DNA of 64,000 nt. It comes from an uncultured Mycobacterium sp. Its GTDB lineage: Bacteria > Actinomycetota > Actinomycetes > Mycobacteriales > Mycobacteriaceae. The stretch's first letter is position 1, and each line of letters opens with the position of its first letter. The stretch spans positions 62,001 to 126,000 of the forward strand of contig FLQS01000002.1 of assembly GCA_900078375.1 (NCBI GenBank), in the 5' to 3' direction. Positions 16,933 through 24,950 of the stretch are shown here, piece after piece. The notes beneath the pieces were generated by a model. That model saw only the letters and a program-made list of their open reading frames with translations, had not been told where the DNA came from and made no database searches. A program made the translations under genes and the position numbers.

Positions 16933-16946
16933 ACAAGGAGTTGTGG

Positions 16947-16997
16947 ATGGCACGCTGTACCGGTTGGCATTCCGGCGATGAGAGCAACCCGTGGTGA
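16947..16997 (+). CDS. possible 16-residue leader peptide upstream of mceA
   Basis: An AAGGAG site at 16935-16940 is followed by ATG 16947 and a 16-codon frame, MARCTGWHSGDESNPW. It ends at TGA 16995-16997, overlapping the mceA GTG 16994 as GTGA. This is the only well-placed ribosome site in the mce leader, so mceA translation may depend on ribosomes finishing this small frame. It has no homology I can recognise and contains one Cys and two Trp. An alternative overlapping frame (GTG 16943, 12 codons) exists but is not coupled. It may be a regulatory leader or simply an artefact. Confidence 0.35.
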   Translation: MARCTGWHSGDESNPW

Positions 16998-18202
16998 CCA
17001 CCGGGCCTTCATCGGCGCGACGCCTCCTTGGCCCACCACTCGCCGGACTGGTGACTGTCCTCGCGATCGTGGCCATCGTGGCCGGTGCCGCAGCGATGTT
17101 TCGGGGTGACTTCACCAAAACTGTTCCGCTGACGATCATGTCGCCGCGAGCGGGGCTGGTGATGAATCCCGACGCCAAGGTCGAGTTGCTGGGTGTGCAG
17201 ATCGGCCGCGTCAAATCCATCGAGACATTGCCGAACGGACAGGCCGCCCTCCATCTAGAGATGGATCCCGGTCAGCTCAAACAGATTCCATCAAACGTCG
17301 TGGCCAGTATCGCCTCCACGACAGTGTTCGGAGCCAAGTTCGTCCAGCTGCTCCCCCCGCAAGATCCCTCCCCCACCAGCCTGCAGCCCGGCCAGGTGCT
17401 CACCGGCGGACACGTGACCGTCGAGATCAATACCGTTTTCCAGCAGTTGACCTCGGTCCTTGCCCACGTCGATCCGCCCAAGCTCAACCAAACCCTCGGC
17501 GCGATCGCGGCGGCGTTCAACGACCGCGGGAACAAGATCGGCCAAAGCCTCGTGGATCTGGACACGATCCTGACCAAACTCGACCCGAGCCTTCCGACAC
17601 TGGAAGATGAGCTCGCGACCGCTCCCGGCGTTGTCGACTCCTACGCCGACGCCGCTCCGGATCTGCTCGACATCGCCCGCAACTCCACTCGAATCAGCCA
17701 AACGCTCGTCGACGAGCAGCGCAACCTCGATGCATTCTTGGTCAGTACCATCGGATTAGCCGATATCGGCAATGACGTCCTCGGTACCAACGCACAGCCC
17801 CTGGCCAAGGTGTTGCATCTGCTGGCACCGACCACCGACCTGACCAACGAATACAGCCCGGCGCTGAACTGCGCACTGACCGGGATGGTGAAGCTCTCCA
17901 CCAATGCCCCGCTGTCCGAACCCGGTGCCGTCGACTCTGTCGGCTTGCTACTGGGACGGGAGCGCTATCACTACCCCGCCAATCTTCCGAAGGTCGCGGC
18001 CACCGGGGGCCCGCAATGCACGGATCTACCGAACATGCCGTTTGGCACCACGCCTCACTTTGTCGTCGCCGACACCGGCGCCAACCCGGCCCAGTACGGC
18101 AATCAAGGAATCCTGTTGAACTCCGACGGTCTCAAGCAATTGCTCTTCGGCCCGCTCGACGGACCCCCGCGCAACAGCGCGCAGATCGGCCAGCCCGGAT
18201 GA
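16994..18202 (+). CDS. mceA: MCE family protein, MceA position
   Basis: The ~402-residue product has one N-terminal membrane segment (about residues 12-33), then the MCE/MlaD beta-barrel domain (about 45-120; PLTIMSPRAGLVMNPDAKV and VQIGRVKSIE), then the long helical Mce region that builds the trans-periplasmic tube. Mce proteins import lipids (cholesterol by Mce4, fatty acids by Mce1) as six-protein complexes with YrbE permeases and MceG ATPase. Either GTG 16991 or GTG 16994 may start it; 16994 overlaps the TGA of a 16-codon leader frame. No yrbE gene precedes it. Instead a TetR gene and an AT-rich promoter element do. It overlaps mceB by ATGA. Confidence 0.92.
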   Translation: MTTGPSSARRLLGPPLAGLVTVLAIVAIVAGAAAMFRGDFTKTVPLTIMSPRAGLVMNPDAKVELLGVQIGRVKSIETLPNGQAALHLEMDPGQLKQIPSNVVASIASTTVFGAKFVQLLPPQDPSPTSLQPGQVLTGGHVTVEINTVFQQLTSVLAHVDPPKLNQTLGAIAAAFNDRGNKIGQSLVDLDTILTKLDPSLPTLEDELATAPGVVDSYADAAPDLLDIARNSTRISQTLVDEQRNLDAFLVSTIGLADIGNDVLGTNAQPLAKVLHLLAPTTDLTNEYSPALNCALTGMVKLSTNAPLSEPGAVDSVGLLLGRERYHYPANLPKVAATGGPQCTDLPNMPFGTTPHFVVADTGANPAQYGNQGILLNSDGLKQLLFGPLDGPPRNSAQIGQPG

Positions 18203-19224
18203 ACCGCTCCCGGGGCACCGTCGTCAAATTCGGCATCTACGTGACGGTCATGGCGCTGCTCACCGCATCGCTGTTCCTGATCTTCGGTCAGTACCGAACC
18301 GGAGCGGCCACCCCCTACAGCGCCTTGTTCACCGACGCGTCCCGGCTCAAGGCCGGTGACACCGTCCGGGCCGCCGGCATCCAGGTCGGCACCGTACGCA
18401 AGGTGTCGCTCCAGCCCGACGGCACCGTCGCGGTCACCTTCGACGCGGACCCGACCGTGGCACTGACCGCAGGCTCGCGAGCCGCGGTTCGCTATCTGAA
18501 CCTGGTCGGAGATCGCTACCTCGACCTCACCCAGGGCACCGGGTCGGGCCGGATTCTGCCGCCCGGCGCCCAGATCTCGCTCGACCACACCGCACCGGCC
18601 CTCGACCTTGACCTACTGTTGGGCGGCTTGAAACCAGTGATCCAGGGACTCAACCCCCAGGACGTCAACGCGCTGACCGCCTCACTGCTACAGGTCTTAC
18701 AGGGACAAGGCGACACCCTTGCCTCACTGCTGTCCAGCACGTCGTCGTTCTCCAACAGCCTCGCCGACAACGGGGCCACCATCGACCGGCTGATCACCAA
18801 CCTCAACACGGTGATGGCGACGATCACCAAGGACGGCGACCAGTTCGGAGGCGCCCTCGACCGACTCGAGCGCCTGACCACCGAGCTGTCCCAGCAGCGT
18901 GACCCGATCGGATCGGCGATCGACGCACTGAGTACCGGCACTGCCTCGATCACCGACCTCCTGACCACTGCGCGGCCACCGTTGGCGGCCACGGTGGAGC
19001 AGTTGAACCGGGTCGCGCCACTGCTCGACGAGCGCAAGGACCTCGTCGACGTCGCACTGCAGCGAGCGCCGGAGAACTACCGAAAGCTGGCACGGCTCGG
19101 GTCGTACGGCAGCTGGATCAACTACTACCTCTGCGGAATCTCGGTACGCGTGTCCGATCTGCAGGGCCGAACCGCGGTATTCCCCTGGATCAAACAGGAA
19201 GGCGGGAGGTGCGCTGAATCGTGA
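18199..19224 (+). CDS. mceB: MCE family protein, MceB position
   Basis: The 341-residue product has an N-terminal membrane helix (GIYVTVMALLTASLFLIFG, about residues 10-30), the MCE domain (SRLKAGDTVRAAGIQVGTVRKV, about 45-115), a helical middle, and an ending typical of MceB (YGSWINYYLCGISVRV). ATG 18199 overlaps the mceA stop as ATGA. The frame is open back into mceA, but that part is out-of-frame shadow. It is probably one of six different subunits of a hexameric lipid-transfer tube anchored in the inner membrane and reaching across the periplasm. Coupled translation with its neighbours fits fixed stoichiometry. Confidence 0.92.
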   Translation: MNRSRGTVVKFGIYVTVMALLTASLFLIFGQYRTGAATPYSALFTDASRLKAGDTVRAAGIQVGTVRKVSLQPDGTVAVTFDADPTVALTAGSRAAVRYLNLVGDRYLDLTQGTGSGRILPPGAQISLDHTAPALDLDLLLGGLKPVIQGLNPQDVNALTASLLQVLQGQGDTLASLLSSTSSFSNSLADNGATIDRLITNLNTVMATITKDGDQFGGALDRLERLTTELSQQRDPIGSAIDALSTGTASITDLLTTARPPLAATVEQLNRVAPLLDERKDLVDVALQRAPENYRKLARLGSYGSWINYYLCGISVRVSDLQGRTAVFPWIKQEGGRCAES

Positions 19225-20306
19225 TGCTGAAATACCGCGGACCTCACATCATCCGGGCCGGCTTCATCGGCCTCGTCCTGATCGTGCTCGTCATCATCGC
19301 CGGTCTCAACTCGCAGAAGCTGACCACCTGGGCCACCTCGGTGCGCTTTCAGGCATTGTTCGCCGACGCCGGTGGACTGGCCGTCGGGAACGACGTGACC
19401 CGATCGGGCATCAAAATCGGTTCCGTATCCGATATTTCGCTGCGTCAGGGTCTGGCGCTGGTGACACTGACCGTCGACGGCCAATACCGGTTGGGCGCGC
19501 AGACCACCGCCCACATCCGTACCGGGACCCTGCTGGGCCAGCGTGTTGTCACTTTGGAATCGGCCGGCTCCGGTCTCCTGCGGCCCAACACCGTCATACC
19601 GGTCGCCCGCACGTCCACTCCCTACTCGCTGACCGAGGCGGTCAGCGATCTCGCCAGCACGACCGCCGGCACCGACACCCAGAGCCTCAACCAGGCACTC
19701 GACACACTGTCGTCCACAATCGATACGATCGCCCCGCAGATCGGGCCGACCTTCGACGGGTTGACCCGGCTGTCGCAGGCACTCAACGAACGCAACGACA
19801 CCCTGGGTGAATTGCTCACGCACGCCGCCGATTTGACCGGTGTGTTGTCGCAGCGCAGCCAGCGCGTCAACACCCTCATCCTCAACGCGAACGACCTCGT
19901 CGGTGTGCTCGACGAGCGACGGCAGACCCTGGTCAATCTCCTGGAGAATGTCGCCGCCGTCGCCAAACAGCTGTCCGGCCTGGTCGCGGACAACAAATCC
20001 AAGCTCGCACCCACCCTGGACAAGCTGAACTCAGTCACCGCGATGCTCGAGAAGAACCGCGACAATATCGCCAAAGCGCTGCCGGGCCTGGCGAAATACG
20101 AACTCACCCAGGGTGAAACCGTGTCCAGCGGCTTCTACTACACGGCGTTCATCCCTAACCTGGTGCCGTCTCAGATGCTCCAACCGTTCATGGACTACGC
20201 ACTCGGGTTCCGGCGCGGTATCGACGCGGGCCAACCGCCGGACAATGCCGGGCCGCGGGCCGAACTCCCGTTCCCGTACAACGGGATTCCTGGAGGCAGC
20301 CGATAA
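19221..20306 (+). CDS. mceC: MCE family protein, MceC position
   Basis: The 361-residue product has a membrane helix (AGFIGLVLIVLVIIAGL, about residues 13-30), the MCE domain (DAGGLAVGNDVTRSGIKIGSVSDI), and long helical repeats rich in Leu, Asp and Asn (LNERNDTLGELLTHA, LDERRQTLVNLLENVA) that form the needle-like part of Mce complexes. GTG 19221 overlaps the mceB TGA; ATG 19224 is equally possible. GGGAGGT lies about 11 nt upstream. It ends TAA, which shares its last base with the mceD ATG. Confidence 0.92.
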   Translation: MMLKYRGPHIIRAGFIGLVLIVLVIIAGLNSQKLTTWATSVRFQALFADAGGLAVGNDVTRSGIKIGSVSDISLRQGLALVTLTVDGQYRLGAQTTAHIRTGTLLGQRVVTLESAGSGLLRPNTVIPVARTSTPYSLTEAVSDLASTTAGTDTQSLNQALDTLSSTIDTIAPQIGPTFDGLTRLSQALNERNDTLGELLTHAADLTGVLSQRSQRVNTLILNANDLVGVLDERRQTLVNLLENVAAVAKQLSGLVADNKSKLAPTLDKLNSVTAMLEKNRDNIAKALPGLAKYELTQGETVSSGFYYTAFIPNLVPSQMLQPFMDYALGFRRGIDAGQPPDNAGPRAELPFPYNGIPGGSR

Positions 20307-21730
20307 TGGGCGCGAATTGGCTTTTCCGCGGCTTGGGCGCCGTATTCGCCGTGTTGATCGCCGCCGGAGCGGCCCTCGTGGTACGTGACACATTCTTCGG
20401 GCCCACGACGATCACCGCATACTTCGCGAGTGCGACCGCCATCTATCCCGGTGACGACGTTCGGGTATCAGGGGTGAAGGTCGGCACGATCACGGCGATC
20501 GACCCCCAGGGCCAGCAGGCCAAGATGACCCTGCGAGTCGATCACGGCGTCGCCATCCCCGCCGACGCCAAAGCGGTTGTCGTGGCGCAGAACCTGATCG
20601 CCGCGCGCTACGTCCAGTTGACGCCGGCCTACGCGACCGCCGGGCCGACGATGACCGACGGTGCGGTCATCCCCCGTGATCACACCGCGGTCCCGGTCGA
20701 ATGGGACGAGGTGAAGGCACAGTTGATGCGCCTGGCGACTGACCTGGGCCCCAAGGCCGGAACTGATACGACGTCGGTGGCACGGTTCATCGATTCCGCC
20801 GCCAGTGCCCTCGACGGCAATGGCGACAAACTGCGAGCGACCCTGGGTCAGCTGTCGACCATCGCCCGGGTATTGGCAAGCGGCAGTGGGAACATCGTCG
20901 ACATCATCACCAATCTGCAGGTCTTCGTGACCGCACTGCATGACAGCAACACCCAGATCGTGCAGTTCGAAGACAGGTTGGCCACGTTGACCAGCGTGCT
21001 CGACAACAGCCGCAGCGACCTCGATGCGGCCCTGACGTATTTGTCGGCGGCAGTCGGCGAGGTCCGGAGCTTCATCGCCGACACCAGGGACAAGACCTCC
21101 GAGCAGATCCGACGCCTGGCGGCCGTCACGCAGAATCTGGCTGACCACAAGATCGATCTGGAGAACGTTCTGCATGTCGCGCCTAATGCGTTCGCCAACC
21201 AGTACAACATCTACGGTCCCGACAATGGCGCGCCGATCGGGGCGTTCGTGTTCAACAACTTTTCCAACCCGGTCCAATTCATCTGCTCCCAGATCGGTGC
21301 GGTCCAGAACACCACGGCACCCGAGACGGCGAAGCTCTGCTCGCAATACCTGGGCCCCGCGCTGCGGCTGTTGAACTTCGACTACCTCCCGTTCCCGGTC
21401 AATCCGTATCTGATGAAGTCCACCGATCCTGACAAGCTCATCTACACCGATCCCAAGCTGGCCCCGGGCGGCAGCGGACCCCAGCCTGGACCTGCAGAAG
21501 AACCGCCGGCGGTTTCGGCCTACACCGGCCTGGAAGGAGACGTTCCCGCTCCGCCGCGTCTCGGCCAACCGCCCGCTGTCGCACCCGGACCGTCTGCGCC
21601 CGATCATCTTCCGGCCTCCCCGTCCCCGGCGTTGTTCCCCGGAGCGCCGGTCCCGCAGGGCGCGCCGCCTCCCCCGGTACCGGCGAGCCTGCCCGCCATG
21701 CTGATGCCCGCCGAGGGGCCGACGCCATGA
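20306..21730 (+). CDS. mceD: MCE family protein, MceD position, with Pro-rich C-terminus
   Basis: The 474-residue product contains a membrane helix (GLGAVFAVLIAAGAALVV, about residues 8-26), an MCE domain (ATAIYPGDDVRVSGVKVGTITAI), a helical region, and the MceD-like block with FNNFSNPVQFICSQIGAVQN and CSQYLGPALRLLNFDYLPFPVNP, whose two Cys may pair. The last ~90 residues are Pro/Ala/Gly-rich, as in other MceD and MceF tails, and may pass through or touch the cell wall. ATG 20306 shares a base with the mceC stop. The stop overlaps mceE as ATGA 21727-21730. Confidence 0.92.
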   Translation: MGANWLFRGLGAVFAVLIAAGAALVVRDTFFGPTTITAYFASATAIYPGDDVRVSGVKVGTITAIDPQGQQAKMTLRVDHGVAIPADAKAVVVAQNLIAARYVQLTPAYATAGPTMTDGAVIPRDHTAVPVEWDEVKAQLMRLATDLGPKAGTDTTSVARFIDSAASALDGNGDKLRATLGQLSTIARVLASGSGNIVDIITNLQVFVTALHDSNTQIVQFEDRLATLTSVLDNSRSDLDAALTYLSAAVGEVRSFIADTRDKTSEQIRRLAAVTQNLADHKIDLENVLHVAPNAFANQYNIYGPDNGAPIGAFVFNNFSNPVQFICSQIGAVQNTTAPETAKLCSQYLGPALRLLNFDYLPFPVNPYLMKSTDPDKLIYTDPKLAPGGSGPQPGPAEEPPAVSAYTGLEGDVPAPPRLGQPPAVAPGPSAPDHLPASPSPALFPGAPVPQGAPPPPVPASLPAMLMPAEGPTP

Positions 21731-22920
21731 CCGGATTCGGGCCGGTACGTGCCATGGTCACCGTCGCCTCCGCCGCGCTGATCACCGCCGGGTGCGGGTT
21801 TCACGGACTGAATTCGCTGCCGCTGCCCGGTACCGTCGGGCAAGGGTCTGGTGCCGAGGTCTACCACGTCGAAATCGCCAACGTAGGTACGTTGGAATCG
21901 AATTCGCCGGTGATGATCAACGACGTCGTGGTCGGCAGCGTCGGAAAGATGATCTTTACGAACTGGCATGCCGACGTTGAGATTTCACTGCGCCACGGGG
22001 TCACGGTGCCGGCCAACGCGGTCGCCCGCGTCGGCCAGACCAGCCTGCTGGGATCGATGCACCTCGCCCTCGACCCGCCGGCAGGGCAAGAACCGCACGG
22101 ACAGCTGCACCCCGGCAGCACCCTGACGTTGAACCAGTCCTCGACCTATCCGTCGACCGAACAGACGCTGTCGGCGTTGTCAGCTGTGGTCAATGCAGGC
22201 GGCCTGGGCCAAATCGGCGACATCATCCACAACTTCAACGCCGCTCTGTCGGGTCGCGAACCTCAGATCCGAGATCTGCTGTCCCGCCTTGACGATTTCA
22301 TCGGCACCCTGGCGCGTCAGCGCGACAACATCATCGCCACCATCAACGGGCTGGACCGTCTTTCAGGCACCCTCGCCGGCCAAGTCGGCGACATCGACGC
22401 CGCCCTGCAGAAGATTCCCCCGGCACTGGATGTCCTGATCCGCGAGCGCCTCCGGATCACCGATGCCTTGGACAAACTGCGCGAGTTCAGCGACACGACA
22501 ACCACTCTCGTCAACGACACCCAGGCCGACCTGGTGAGAAACCTGACCAACCTGGGGCCTACCCTTGCGGCGCTTGCCGATGTCGGCCCCGGCCTGACGC
22601 GGGCACTGGCATACTCGACGGTCTTTCCCTACGGCCAAGACCTCATCGACCGGGGAGTCAAGGGTGACTACATGAACCTGTTCACCGTCATCGATCTCAC
22701 GATTCCCCGGTTGAAGCGCTCCCTGTTCCTCGGGACCCGGTGGGGCGACGCCAATGCGCAACTGGTCGCGGCGCCCGGCGATCCGATGTATTTGAACTAC
22801 ACATACAACCCACTCGGCGTCGGTGTGCTGCCGCCGGACGCGCCGCCACAGACACCTGCGCCGCCGAACCCGGCACCGACGCCGTCGGCTATCGCGCCGG
22901 CCGACGAAGGAGGTCGCTAG
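21727..22920 (+). CDS. mceE: MCE family lipoprotein, MceE position (Lpr/LprK type)
   Basis: The 397-residue product begins with a signal sequence ending in LITAGC, so Cys23 is the likely lipidation site. This is typical of the fifth mce gene, whose products are lipoproteins. The MCE domain follows (VEIANVGTLESNSPVMINDVVVGSVGKM and VARVGQTSLLGSMHLAL segments), then helical repeats and a Pro-rich tail. The lipobox -3 residue is Thr rather than the usual Leu/Val, which is unusual but tolerated. Its stop TAG abuts the mceF ATG (22920/22921), preceded by GGAGGT inside the mceE end, a strong ribosome site for mceF. Confidence 0.92.
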   Translation: MTGFGPVRAMVTVASAALITAGCGFHGLNSLPLPGTVGQGSGAEVYHVEIANVGTLESNSPVMINDVVVGSVGKMIFTNWHADVEISLRHGVTVPANAVARVGQTSLLGSMHLALDPPAGQEPHGQLHPGSTLTLNQSSTYPSTEQTLSALSAVVNAGGLGQIGDIIHNFNAALSGREPQIRDLLSRLDDFIGTLARQRDNIIATINGLDRLSGTLAGQVGDIDAALQKIPPALDVLIRERLRITDALDKLREFSDTTTTLVNDTQADLVRNLTNLGPTLAALADVGPGLTRALAYSTVFPYGQDLIDRGVKGDYMNLFTVIDLTIPRLKRSLFLGTRWGDANAQLVAAPGDPMYLNYTYNPLGVGVLPPDAPPQTPAPPNPAPTPSAIAPADEGGR

Positions 22921-24435
22921 ATGCTCACCCGCTTCGTCCGCATTCAGCTGATCATCTTCACGATTGCCTCGGTCGTCGGACTGACCGTGATCGGCGTCAA
23001 GTATCTGCAGGCCGCGACGCTGCTGGGCGTGGGCCGACTCACCGTGACCCTGCAACTGCCGGCGAGCGGCGGGCTCTACCAATTCAGCAACGTCACCTAC
23101 CGCGGTGTTCAGATCGGCAAGGTCACCGAGGTGAAGGTGGTCGACGGCCGGCGTGTGGATGCCACGCTCTCACTGGATGATTCACCGCGGGTGCCCGTGG
23201 ATCTGGTGGCGCATGTGCGCAGCATCTCCGCAGTCGGTGAACAGTTTGTCGATCTGCAGCCCAACACCGAGCGGCCACCCTACCTGTCCGACGGATCGGT
23301 GATCCCGATGAGCAAGAGCTCCGTCCCACAACAAGTCGGACCAATGCTCGATCAGCTCAATAACCTGGTAACCAGCATTCCCAAAGAACGAATGCAGGAC
23401 CTGCTCGACGAATCCTTCAAGGCGTTCAACGGTACCGGCTACGATTTCGGATCGCTGATCGACTCGGGCACCACGCTGACCCACGACCTCAGCGGTATCG
23501 CCGAGCGCAACCGCACGCTGGTCGACGACAGCGCCCCGCTGCTGCGCTCCCAGGCGGACAGCGTCGACGCGATCCGGATCTGGGCGCACAGTATCGCGGG
23601 CCTGACCGGTCAACTGGCGCAGAATGATCCGCAGATCCGCGCCGTGCTGAACACCGGACCTGGATTCGCCGATGAGGTGTCGCAGTTACTCGCACAGGTC
23701 AAGCCGACCCTGCCGGTGCTGCTGGCCAGCCTGACCACGGTCGGGCAGGTCGGCGTCACCTATCACGCGTCCATCGAACAGCTGTTGGTCCTGCTCCCCC
23801 CGACGGCGGCCAACTACCTATCCATCACGCCCAGCAACAATGCCAGCGGGCTTCCCATGGGCGATTTCGGCATCTCGATCGGCGATCCGCCGGCCTGCAC
23901 GGTGGGCTTCCTGCCGCCGTCGCAGTGGCGCTCCCCCGCCGATTTCACCACGCTCGACACCCCTGATGGCCTGTACTGCAAGTTGCCCCAGGATTCGCCG
24001 TTGGCCGTTCGCGGCGCGCGCAACTACCCGTGCATGGGCCACCCCGGTAAACGCGCCCCCACCGTGCAGATCTGCGACAGCGACAAACCCTACGAGCCGC
24101 TGGCGATGCGCCAACACGTGGTCGGCCCGTATCCGCTCGACCCGAATCTGATCGCGCAGGGTGTTCCCCCCGACTCCCGAGTCAACCCGGATGACAACAT
24201 CTTTGGGCCGTTGCAGGGCACACCTCCCCCACCCGGGCCCACCTCCGCCGCATTACCGTCGGCGGCGCCGAGTGCCTTTCATGACCCCGCAACCACCACC
24301 CCTTCGGTGGCGATCGCCCGCTACGACCGCCAAACGGGTGCCTATATGGCTCCCGACGGCCACCTGTACCACTCGGCGGACGTGGTGAGTACCGGGCCGA
24401 AAGCGTGGACCGATCTCGTTCGTGGGCCGCAATGA
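22921..24435 (+). CDS. mceF: MCE family protein, MceF position
   Basis: The 504-residue product has an N-terminal membrane helix (IQLIIFTIASVVGLTVIGV, about residues 8-26), an MCE domain (YQFSNVTYRGVQIGKVTEVKV), a helical region, and the MceF-type C-terminal part with Cys-containing segments (PACTVGFLPPSQWRSP, DGLYCKLP, YPCMGHPGKRAPTV), then a Pro-rich tail with YDRQTGAYMAPDG. That end pattern is characteristic of MceF. ATG 22921 has GGAGGTCGCTAG directly before it. The stop overlaps the next gene as ATGA 24432-24435, so the secreted protein that follows is cotranslated with the Mce complex. Confidence 0.92.
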   Translation: MLTRFVRIQLIIFTIASVVGLTVIGVKYLQAATLLGVGRLTVTLQLPASGGLYQFSNVTYRGVQIGKVTEVKVVDGRRVDATLSLDDSPRVPVDLVAHVRSISAVGEQFVDLQPNTERPPYLSDGSVIPMSKSSVPQQVGPMLDQLNNLVTSIPKERMQDLLDESFKAFNGTGYDFGSLIDSGTTLTHDLSGIAERNRTLVDDSAPLLRSQADSVDAIRIWAHSIAGLTGQLAQNDPQIRAVLNTGPGFADEVSQLLAQVKPTLPVLLASLTTVGQVGVTYHASIEQLLVLLPPTAANYLSITPSNNASGLPMGDFGISIGDPPACTVGFLPPSQWRSPADFTTLDTPDGLYCKLPQDSPLAVRGARNYPCMGHPGKRAPTVQICDSDKPYEPLAMRQHVVGPYPLDPNLIAQGVPPDSRVNPDDNIFGPLQGTPPPPGPTSAALPSAAPSAFHDPATTTPSVAIARYDRQTGAYMAPDGHLYHSADVVSTGPKAWTDLVRGPQ

Positions 24436-24938
24436 CACGCCATGCCGCTGCGATCGCCGTCGCGATCGCTGTAACGATGAGCCAGGGGGTGGCGCCCGCC
24501 GACGCCCAGTCCAGCGCACCGCTCAACGGCCGGTTCATCGCGATCTCCAATGGCGAATGGGCCCAAACCAACGATTCCTATCACGACGAGGCGACCGTAC
24601 GCAGCACGTGGACGATCAGCTCAACGTGTACTCAGGGCGACGAATGCAGCGGCCAGGTCAGCAGCGACCTGGGCTGGACCGCACCACTGCGCAAGCAGAA
24701 CGACACCTGGATCGTCGATCGCGATCTACCCGACTGGGAGCCGTGCGCCGATGGCACCTCGGTTACCGGCCACCAGAAAATCCGGTTCTGGCGGGTCAAC
24801 GCCGACGGCAGCCAGGACTACTCCGGCCAGTCGCCGATCTTCGCCGGGGAAGACAAGACGGTCGGCCCGAGCGGCGCCTGCGGCAAGAATCAATGGCTGG
24901 CCATTCGAATGCCGTTCTCACTGGAGCAGATTGGCTGA
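24432..24938 (+). CDS. secreted protein of the mce operon, function unknown
   Basis: The 168-residue product has a cleavable signal peptide (predicted cut after ADA, residue 25) and a mature part with four Cys that can form two disulfides. Aromatic/Trp-rich beta-like segments (RSTWTIS, WTAPLRKQNDTWIV, QKIRFWRVN) suggest a compact beta fold. Similar small exported proteins follow other mycobacterial mce operons, but I cannot name a function. ATG 24432 overlaps the mceF TGA. The frame extends 27 nt upstream inside mceF and was not used. It may help substrate capture or assembly of the Mce complex; that is inference from position. Confidence 0.72.
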   Translation: MTRHAAAIAVAIAVTMSQGVAPADAQSSAPLNGRFIAISNGEWAQTNDSYHDEATVRSTWTISSTCTQGDECSGQVSSDLGWTAPLRKQNDTWIVDRDLPDWEPCADGTSVTGHQKIRFWRVNADGSQDYSGQSPIFAGEDKTVGPSGACGKNQWLAIRMPFSLEQIG

Positions 24939-24950
24939 CTCGGCGACCGG

